Shown here: in pieces, positions 18,357-25,000 of the stretch
Position numbering within the stretch: the stretch's first letter is position 1
Layout of the letters: each line of letters begins with the position of its first letter
The notes under the pieces: generated by a model
What the model was told of the DNA's origin: nothing
The model's input: the letters and a program-made list of their open reading frames with translations, nothing else
Databases searched by the model: none
Source: Prorocentrum cordatum
Lineage: Eukaryota; Sar; Dinophyceae; Prorocentrales; Prorocentraceae
DNA length: 25,000 bases
NCBI GenBank assembly: GCA_963575745.1
Contig: CAUYUJ010019882.1
Location: forward strand, 477,501-502,500
Direction: 5' to 3'
Position numbers and translations under genes: made by a program

Positions 18357-18378
18357 AAAAAAAAAAAAAAAAAAAAAA
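18357..18378 (+). other. (A)22 tract
   Basis: The only long homopolymer A run in the window, in a G+C-rich neighbourhood. It could be a retroposition tail (plus-strand transcript) or a simple mononucleotide repeat. I see no target-site duplication. Confidence 0.9.
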
Positions 18379-18759
18379 CATGCCCGCGGTGCCTGGGCTC
18401 ATGAGCTGGGGCTCAGGCGACACTGGCACCCTGCATCTGTTTTCATAAGGGGAAATGGGGAAACCGCATGGTCATGCGTTTCCACGTTCACTCCTGACAT
18501 GGTGGACACGTATTTAATCGGTATTGCACGGTGCAACATGTTGATTAAACGTATGTTCGATCATCTCGTCGTGCACCACATGAATTACACACGTATAATG
18601 TATGCACACATGTTACTCTAGCGCTGTCATGTATGCATGCGCTTCCATATCAGACCACACTGTCTTACAGCATTGTCACGTGATGGTAAGCAAGACGCTA
18701 CGCACACGCACGCGGCATGAACATGATTATGTGCGTGGCCCCACAGTGCCCTCGATGCG

Positions 18760-19619
18760 CGAATTGGAGCGCCCCCAAGTCTCCAGTCCCCTGCTCAGCC
18801 CTCTGGAGCCTCACCCCTCAGTCCTGGGAATTCTTTAGGAAGCCCCGACCCCAAATACACAAATTTATTTTGGGACTCCCCGCGTGCCCCCTGGGCCCCG
18901 TCGCGGCTTCGCGCGTGAGTTGTTCAGGGCCGCGAGAGTCCCAAAACAGGCCACACGGCCCCAAGAGGCCGCCCAGTCAGTCCAAGAGGGCCCCGAATCG
19001 CCGAACGATCAGTCCAAGACGCTCAAGATAGCCTGAAGACGGCCGACGATGGCCCAAAGACGCCCCATTGGCCTCCAAGAGGCCTCCAAGAGGGCCCCAA
19101 GAGGCAAAAATCATGTAGTGCCATTCGATGTTTGACGGATTTTGGCATTCGCGCCGTTTCGGCTTCCCGACGCTCAACGACGGCCAAAGAGGCTCTCAAT
19201 TTGGCCCAAAGACGGCCCAAGAGGCGTCTCAGAGGGCCCAAAAACATCCCAGATGGCCCCATGACAGCCCAAGAGGCTTCCAAGACGGCTCAAGAGGCCT
19301 CAAGGCAGCTCCTGGAGGATTGTGATGGGCCCAAGCGGGGGACCCGAACGGACATTTCGAGCCCTCGGTCCCGAGAGGCCCCCAAGAGGCCCCAAGAGGT
19401 CCCAGGAGGTCCCCAATAGGCCCCAAGAGGCTTCCAAGAGGCCTCCAGGAAGCCCCAAGAGGCCCCAACGAGGCTCCTAAGAGGCCAGGCGGCACCCAAG
19501 AGGCCCCAAAACTGGCCCCAAGAGGTCCCTGGGAACGTTCCGAAGAAACCCTAACAAGCATCCCTGAGGACTCCCACCCGCAACCCAGGCACGGTGGCGG
19601 GATGGGCCGAAGGCCATGA
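18760..19619 (+). repeat. Family R satellite, copy C
   Basis: Degenerate CCAAGAGG words with islands also found in copy B: an AT-rich island near 18855-18875, the ACATTTCGAGCCCTCGG island near 19350, and the terminus GCAACCCAGGCACGGTGG to GGGCCGAAGGCCA at 19580-19616. The word GACGGATTTTGGCATTCGCGCC (19134-19155) is shared with the U units. The terminus ends directly at the first U unit. Confidence 0.65.
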
Positions 19620-19629
19620 GATCCGCCGC

Positions 19630-19795
19630 CCCCTGCTTGCAGGGGTGCACGGCGTGCTGGACGAGCTGTCAGGTTTTGGTTTTGGTTCTTTTTCTAAAAG
19701 AACTCCCCAGTGGGCTTCGGCCCGTCCCGCCGGCCACCCTTCCAGGACCTCAATTCCCCAATTTCCTGCCCAAAAACGGCCGTTTCGCTCGGGAC
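19630..19795 (+). other. Hairpin-rich head of unit U1 (representative of all four)
   Basis: Consecutive exact inverted repeats. H1 CCCCTGC-TT-GCAGGGG (19630-19645); H2 GCAC-GGC-GTGC (19647-19657); H3 GTTCTTTT-TCT-AAAAGAAC (19685-19703); H4 GGGC-TTCG-GCCC (19712-19723), a C(UUCG)G tetraloop if transcribed. H5 GTCCCG (19724-19729) with CGGGAC (19790-19795) encloses the variable cassette and the palindrome AAACGGCCGTTT (19774-19785). H4 and H5 abut. All are conserved in U2-U4 (H5 arms 20657/20730, 21598/21664, 22369/22435). This could be a structured RNA, or cruciform-forming DNA at an element end. Confidence 0.6.
19734..19773. other. Variable cassette of U1
   Basis: Forty bases between the CCGCCGG and AAACGGCCGTTT landmarks. 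The counterparts are 20667-20713 in U2 (47 bp), 21608-21647 in U3 and 22379-22418 in U4 (40 bp each). U3 and U4 are identical here. U1 shares only CCACCC and TGCCCAA at the ends with U3, and an AGGACCTCA core with U2. Flanks on both sides are essentially identical across units. Confidence 0.85.
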
Positions 19796-20416
19796 ATCCT
19801 CAAAAAATCGCGAAGATGGCCCAAGATGGCCTCCAAGTCCGCCCGAGATGGTCCAAGACGGCCTCCAAAACGGCCCAAGAGAGTCCAAGACGGCCCAAGA
19901 CGGCCCAAGAGGCCCCCCAGAGGCCTCCCAGACGGCCCAAGAGGCCTCCAAGAGGTCCTCCAGGAGAGTCCGAAGAGGCCAAAATCATTGATTTTTCATT
20001 GGTTTTTGAAGGATTTTGGCATTTGCGCCTTTTCGGCTCTCCGACGGCTCAAGACGGCCCAAGAAGCCCCCAAGATCGCCCAAGAGGCCCCCAAGAGAGC
20101 CCCATGATGGCCCAAGTGGCCTCCAAGATGGCCCCTAGAGGGCCCCAAGAGGGCCCAAGAGGCCTCCAACACGCCCAAGATGGCCTCCCAGACGCCCAAG
20201 ATGGCCTCCAAGACGGCCCTGGAGCATTCCAAGCGGGCCCCAAGTCGGCCCATAGAGGCCCCCCAAACGGCTTCCGACGGCTTCAGACGTGCCAGGAACC
20301 CACCAAGATGGCCGAAGTTGGCTCGAAGCTGGCCCGAGACGGCCCAAAAAGCCCCAAAGATCGCCCAAAGCTTGCCCAAGAGGCCTCCAAGACGGCCAAG
20401 ATGACCTTCAAGATGC

Positions 20417-20463
20417 CCACGTGTTCCCCGAAGGCTTTCCAAACCGATTCGGGGAACACGTGG
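20417..20463. repeat. 16-bp stem palindrome in U tail (U1; also U2 and U4)
   Basis: CCACGTGTTCCCCGAA, a 15-base loop, then TTCGGGGAACACGTGG: a perfect 16-bp inverted repeat. The same structure lies at 21358-21404 (U2). At 23062-23108 (U4) the stem is again intact and the base beyond it is changed. U3 has lost it. The arms contain the CACGTG hexamer. Confidence 0.95.
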
Positions 20464-22269
20464 TCCGATAGCTTGGCAGGTCTGGCCTCAACGTTCGGCC
20501 ACATAGGCGCTTCCAAAAAGGCAGGGGGCGGCGGTGATTCGCCGTAGGCGTCTTCGATCCGCCGCCCCCTGCTTGCAGGGGTGCACGGCGTGCTGGATGA
20601 TTCAGGTTTTGGTTTTGGTTCTTTTTCTAAAAGAACTCCCCAGTGGGCTTCGGCCCGTCCCGCCGGGGTCCCGGGAGGAAGCCGAAAGGACCTCAGTCCG
20701 GAAATCCTCCAACAAACGGCCGTTTCGCTCGGGACATCCTCAAAAAATCGCGAAGATGGCCCAAGATGGCCTCCAAGTCCGCCCGAGATGGTCCAAGACG
20801 GCCTCCAAAACGGCCCAAGAGAGTCCAAGACGGCCCAAGACGGCCCAAGAGGCCCCCCAGAGGCCTCCCAGACGGCCCAAGAGGCCTCCAAGAGGTCCTC
20901 CAGGAGAGTCCGAAGAGGCCAAAATCATTGATTTTTCCCTTGGTTTTTGAAGGATTTTGGCATTTGCGCCTTTTCGGCTCTCCGACGGCTCGAGACGGCC
21001 CAAGAAGCCCCCAAGATCGCCCAAGAGGCCCCCAAGAGAGCCCCATGATGGCCCAAGTGGCCTCCAAGATGGCCCCTAGAGGGCCCCAAGAGGGCCCAAG
21101 AGGCCTCCAACACGCCCAAGATGGCCTCCCAGACGCCCAAGATGGCCTCCAAGACGGCCCTGGAGCATTCCAAGCGGGCCCCAAGTCGGCCCATAGAGGC
21201 CCCCCAAACGGCTTCCGACGGCTTCAGACGTGCCAGGAACCCACCAAGATGGCCGAAGTTGGCTCGAAGCTGGCCCGAGACGGCCCAAAAAGCCCCAAAG
21301 ATCGCCCAAAGCTTGCCCAAGAGGCCTCCAAGACGGCCAAGATGACCTTCAAGATGCCCACGTGTTCCCCGAAGGCTTTCCAAACCGATTCGGGGAACAC
21401 GTGGTCCGATAGCTTGGCAGGTCTGGCCTCAACGTTCGGCCACATAGGCGCTTCCAAAAAGGCAGGGGGCGGCGGTGATTCGCCGTAGGCGTCTTCGATC
21501 CGCCGCCCCCTGCTTGCAGGGGTGCACGGCGTGCTGGATGATTCAGGTTTTGGTTTTGGTTCTTTTTCTAAAAGAACTCCCCAGTGGGCTTCGGCCCGTC
21601 CCGCCGGCCACCCGCGAATTGCCCAAAACCCATCTCTCAATGCCCAAAAACGGCCGTTTCGCTCGGGACATCCTCAAAAAATCGCGAAGATGGCCCAAGA
21701 TGGCCTCCAAGTCCGCCCGAGATGGTCCAAGACGGCCTCCAAAACGGCCCAAGAGAGTCCAAGACGGCCCAAGACGGCCCAAGAGGCCCCCCAGAGGCCT
21801 CCCAGACGGCCCAAGAGGCCTCCAAGAGGTCCTCCAGGAGAGTCCGAAGAGGCCAAAATCATTGATTTTCCCTTGGTTTTTGAAGGATTTTGGCATTTGC
21901 GCCTTTTCGGCTCTCCGACGGCTCAAGACGGCCCAAGAAGCCCCCAAGATCGCCCAAGAGGCCCCCAAGAGAGCCCCATGATGGCCCAAGTGGCCTCCAA
22001 GATGGCCCCTAGAGGGCCCCAAGAGGGCCCAAGAGGCCTCCAACACGCCCAAGATGGCCTCCCAGACGCCCAAGATGGCCTCCAAGACGGCCCTGGAGCA
22101 TTCCAAGCGGGCCCCAAGTCGGCCCATAGAGGCCCCCCAAACGGCTTCCGACGGCTTCAGACGTGCCAGGAACCCACCAAGATGGCCGAAGTTGGCTCGA
22201 AGGTGGCCCGAGACGGCCCAAAAAGCCCCAAAGATCGCCCAAAGCTTGCCCAAGAGGCCTCCAAGACGG

Positions 22270-22290
22270 CCAAGATGACCCTGCTTGCAG
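22270..22290. other. Deletion junction between U3 and U4
   Basis: The U3 body breaks off at AAGATGACC and continues directly into CTGCTTGCAGG of U4. Compared with U2 and U4, about 162 bp are missing: the U3 tail with its palindrome, both facing terminal inverted repeats, and the first bases of U4. The break has only about 2 bp (CC) of shared sequence. The resulting 771-bp spacing is a multiple of three, which is why one open frame runs through both units. Confidence 0.85.
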
Positions 22291-23199
22291 GGGTGCACGG
22301 CGTGCTGGATGATTCAGGTTTTGGTTTTGGTTCTTTTTCTAAAAGAACTCCCCAGTGGGCTTCGGCCCGTCCCGCCGGCCACCCGCGAATTGCCCAAAAC
22401 CCATCTCTCAATGCCCAAAAACGGCCGTTTCGCTCGGGACATCCTCAAAAAATCGCGAAGATGGCCCAAGATGGCCTCCAAGTCCGCCCGAGATGGTCCA
22501 AGACGGCCTCCAAAACGGCCCAAGAGAGTCCAAGACGGCCCAAGACGGCCCAAGAGGCCCCCCAGAGGCCTCCCAGACGGCCCAAGAGGCCTCCAAGAGG
22601 TCCTCCAGGAGAGTCCGAAGAGGCCAAAATCATTGATTTTCCCTTGGTTTTTGAAGGATTTTGGCATTTGCGCCTTTTCGGCTCTCCGACGGCTCAAGAC
22701 GGCCCAAGAAGCCCCCAAGATCGCCCAAGAGGCCCCCAAGAGAGCCCCATGATGGCCCAAGTGGCCTCCAAGATGGCCCCTAGAGGGCCCCAAGAGGGCC
22801 CAAGAGGCCTCCAACACGCCCAAGATGGCCTCCCAGACGCCCAAGATGGCCTCCAAGACGGCCCTGGAGCATTCCAAGCGGGCCCCAAGTCGGCCCATAG
22901 AGGCCCCCCAAACGGCTTCCGACGGCTTCAGACGTGCCAGGAACCCACCAAGATGGCCGAAGTTGGCTCGAAGCTGGCCCGAGACGGCCCAAAAAGCCCC
23001 AAAGATCGCCCAAAGCTTGCCCAAGAGGCCTCCAAGACGGCCAAGATGACCTTCAAGATGCCCACGTGTTCCCCGAAGGCTTTCCAAACCGATTCGGGGA
23101 ACACGTGGCCCGATAGCTTGGCAGGTCTGGCCTCAACGTTCGGCCACATAGGCGCTTCCAAAAAGGCAGGGGGCGGCGGTGATTCGCCGTAGGCGTCTT

Positions 23200-23340
23200 C
23201 GTAATACATGAGCACATGCTATCTCGCAGTACCGCAGGTTCTGTTAGCATGCTATATGACACAATGTCCGTTTTGTATCACCTCGTTGTACCGCATGGCA
23301 TTTTGGCATCACTTTATCCACACGGGCGAAGATGTTCCAG
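23200..23340. repeat. CATG-rich degenerate satellite fragment
   Basis: ACATGAGCACATGC and GTACCGCATGGCA-like words resemble 18060-18180. It directly follows the right end of the U array, as similar sequence precedes R copy C at 17990-18730. The R plus U block may therefore lie within such a satellite. The sequence from 23340 to 23610 is unique-looking with no gene recognised. Confidence 0.45.
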
Positions 23341-23611
23341 CGCGGTACTGAGGAGCGCGCTGATCCACCGGGCACAACCCGCGCGGCGCTCCCCCGTCCC
23401 AAACAATGCCCACGCCCCAACGCCCCCTCCCGCGATGGGACGCTCAACCCCATTTGGGGCGTCTGGGGCAAGGCCGTCACACCTGGACCCGGAAATCTGA
23501 CCGCCCCTTTCGGCTCAGCAGCTCAACATCCCGAGGCTCGAGGAATCGAGCGGAGGTGAGGGGGGGCTGGACCAGAGGCTGGAGGCGAAAGGCGCAAGAC
23601 ACACGGGGCTG

Positions 23612-23633
23612 AAACACGCGCACACACACACAC

Positions 23634-23668
<35 letters not shown>

Positions 23669-23870
23669 CACACACACACACGCACAAATACGCGTAGACG
23701 CACACACATACACCACACACACATCACACACGCACGCACGCAAAACCTCACTCACATTCCACACTCACCCTCCATACGCACGCGCGGGCTCGCACACGCG
23801 GGCGCAAACGCACACGCAAACAGACACGCACAGACGGCAAGACACGCACACACTATCAGCATGGGAAAGG
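23612..23870. repeat. CA/CACG microsatellite
   Basis: (CA)n with AAA and CG interruptions, densest at 23620-23745, then CACG/GCAC-rich sequence to about 23870. Val/Cys and Thr/His frames over it are artefacts. Confidence 0.9.
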
Positions 23871-23998
23871 GCCCAACCCTTTGAAGCTGCGTCTGGCGCA
23901 TGGCGTGGCCATCTCCTCAGATACTGCGCGCAGCGGGAAGTACAACATTTAGGGAAGCGCGGATCGTGGGCTGCGGCACAGGCGCGCTGACGCGCACT

Positions 23999-24440
23999 GA
24001 GCTCGCGATGGGGGCACGAAGCGTGTGAGGGGTGTGCCTGCACGGGCGCGGGGTGGTATGCGCAACACCCCAATTGGGGCCACAAGTGGAGCTCCCGATG
24101 GGGGCATGGAGCGTATGGGTGTGTGTGTGTGTGCTGCGATCGGCGTGGTGCGACGTACGTAACACCCCCATTGGTGCCGTGCGAGGAACTCCCTGTGGGG
24201 GCACGCAACAAGTGGCGGATGTACCGACGTGGGCACTGCGCGGAGTGCGCAACAGTCCCCCGGGGCCGTGTGTTGCGCTCCATCAGAGGGCACGAAGCGT
24301 GGGAGGGATATGCCGACATGGGCGGGGGGCGGCATGCGTAACACCCCCACTGGGGCCGTCGGTGGAGCTCCCTTGGAGGTCACGAAGCGTGTCATGGGGT
24401 GCGCCAACATGGACACGCGGACAGAGAGCGGAGGCAGGGA
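23999..24440. repeat. ~90-bp tandem repeat, about five units
   Basis: Units begin at a GAGCTCCCGATGGGGGCACGAAGCG-like phrase (key words GAGCTC, GGGGGCACG) at 23999, 24089, 24186, 24275 and 24365, spacing 89-97 bp. Each has a CAACACCCC-N-TTGGGGCC-like core, palindromic in unit 1 (CCCCAATTGGGG, about 24067-24078). The minus frame shows a diverged 30-residue repeat, but one spacing of 97 and one of 89 break the frame, so coding is not supported. Confidence 0.8.
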
Positions 24441-25000
24441 GATGAAGAGGGGGAGGAGGCGGGGAAGAAGGTGGAGGGCTGCGAAGAGCACTGACAAACG
24501 CACAAGCTGAATCACACGAGCCCTCCGAAGAACGTTCAAGACCCAGCGTCGGGGCTCAGTCTTTCAGCTGGGACGCGCGACAGCTCCGCTCGGGGCCCGC
24601 ACTGAAGCGAAGCACCTCGATCGCCACCCGCTGCGATTCTACACCGCATCCACTGACGGCCCGTGCACCCGCATAGGCGCAAGCGCACGCGCGCCGCTCG
24701 CACTCGCGCACGCGCTCACGCATACTCAGCACACCTGGCTTCCACACAGAATGCATCACACACCGCACGCCCGCACACGCACGCACGCAATAAGAGAAAG
24801 GCCACAAGCTCCTGCGAGGACCTGACACGACAATGACCCTACAACCCTCCCAACCACAATTCGGTCGCATCGTCCTCCAACTCACACTTCCCCTCTTGAA
24901 CTACCTCCGCCAACATTGCAACGAACCCGCTCACGCGTCAACTTCCCACCACGGCCGAACGGCCAACAAGCAGCAGCTGGAAAGGACACTTTCTGCCTTC
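24440..25000. other. Terminal spacer, no gene supported
   Basis: A purine-rich stretch to about 24480, then mixed sequence with CACGC-rich patches (24660-24790). The 109-codon minus frame 24556-24885 is Arg/Cys/Ala-rich without a recognisable domain. The window ends here, so a gene starting further right cannot be excluded. Confidence 0.45.

Larger units (their letters stand above)
17990..18730. repeat. CATG-rich degenerate satellite region
   Basis: ACATG, GCATG and GTATGCACATG words recur irregularly, as at 12540-13390. By eye 18060-18180 resembles 23200-23330 (GTACCG, CTTTGTCATTTACC-like and ATCACATGAG-like words). No gene seen. It contains the hairpin and poly(A) at 18317-18378. Confidence 0.45.
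19623..23179. repeat. 14-bp terminal inverted repeats of U units
   Basis: CCGCCGCCCCCTGC opens each complete unit (19623-19636, 20559-20572, 21500-21513), and its exact reverse complement GCAGGGGGCGGCGG closes them (20521-20534, 21462-21475, 23166-23179). The array as a whole is therefore also bracketed by the pair. At unit junctions the two arms face each other around TGATTCGCCGTAGGCGTCTT, which itself holds CGCC-GTA-GGCG. No clear target-site duplication is visible. Confidence 0.85.
19620..23200 (+). repeat. Family U tandem array, four units
   Basis: Units: U1 19620-20555, U2 20556-21496, U3 21497-about 22280 (3'-truncated), U4 about 22280-23200. Full units are 933-941 bp and nearly identical. 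Differences seen include TTTTTCATTGG / TTTTTCCCTTGG / TTTTCCCTTGG at the AT-rich island and a 40-47 bp variable cassette. Each unit has a hairpin-rich head, a CCAAGA-type satellite body, and a tail with a 16-bp stem palindrome. Open frames crossing it (up to 556 codons, 21522-23192) consist of Pro/Arg/Gln/Lys repeats. I consider coding unlikely but cannot exclude it. Confidence 0.92.

Noticed and set aside
21522-23192. 556-codon plus-strand frame across U3 and U4
   Set aside because: Frame continuity results from the 771-bp spacing left by a deletion. The translation is a degenerate Pro/Arg/Gln/Lys repeat, and the other junctions (936 and 941 bp spacing) do not preserve a long frame in the same way.
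19600-23200. CRISPR-like reading of the U array (constant repeat plus variable cassette)
   Set aside because: The unit is over 900 bp, there are only three cassette types, the context is a eukaryotic repeat region, and there is no cas gene or leader. It is not a CRISPR array.
23288-23310. CCGCATGGCATTTTGGCATCA resembling the sense spliced leader
   Set aside because: It shares CATTTTGGC, but the flanks need gaps to align. The sequence fits the local CATG-rich satellite better.
24556-24885. 109-codon minus-strand frame at the right edge
   Set aside because: Arg/Cys/Ala composition follows CACGC-rich DNA. There is no motif and no supporting context.

Overview
This window looks like nuclear DNA of a dinoflagellate, from a gene-poor region full of repeats. 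The best evidence is a near-perfect antisense copy of the 22-nt dinoflagellate spliced leader (DinoSL) at 17007-17028, differing at one position, plus two more decayed copies at 8020-8040 and 10752-10772. High G+C, very long triplet arrays, a decayed LINE-type retrotransposon with a dinoflagellate-like reverse transcriptase, and the absence of any intact conserved gene fit this. I name no species. I see no rRNA, tRNA, CRISPR array, bacterial operon or virus.

Layout. 1-880: GC-rich, no gene. 880-1018: short copy of a dispersed CCAAGAGG-type satellite (family R). 1045-2085: GGA microsatellite and GC-rich spacer. 2085-3265: CATG-rich degenerate repeats in opposite orientation around an ATC/GTC triplet array. 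3410-3770: (CAT)16 between a pyrimidine tract and a purine tract. 3750-5000: composite repeat K, copy 1. 5085-5800: R copy B. 5800-7125: GC-rich spacer with an 18-bp inverted repeat. 7125-8375: 54-bp satellite on both sides of block G copy A (a GGTC/CGTC array plus an SL relict). 8365-10165: composite repeat K copy 2, with a 1-kb GAC array. 10227-10885: block G copy B. 11025-11771: decayed coding sequence on the minus strand. 11808-13390: TCC microsatellite, spacer and CATG-rich repeats. 13660-14830: broken LINE with a 10-bp minisatellite inside. 14998-15450: small tandem repeats. 15815-16692: GAC/CAC array. 16788-17028: candidate retroposed sequence headed by the SL relict. 17029-18730: CTC and CA microsatellites, CATG-rich repeat, and a hairpin followed by poly(A). 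18760-19619: R copy C. 19620-23200: four tandem copies of a unit of about 0.93 kb (family U). 23200-25000: CATG-rich and CA repeats, then a 90-bp tandem repeat and spacer.

Nearly all long open frames are by-products of triplet arrays or stop-poor satellites, not genes. The only recognisable protein-coding material is the LINE, which is broken by frameshifts and stops, and one decayed unidentified sequence at 11.0-11.8 kb.

The most unusual object is the U array. Each unit is bounded by 14-bp terminal inverted repeats. It opens with a run of small hairpins, including a C(TTCG)G tetraloop. A 40-47 bp cassette then differs between units although the flanks are nearly identical. The unit ends in a 16-bp stem hairpin. 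One junction has lost both palindromes by deletion.
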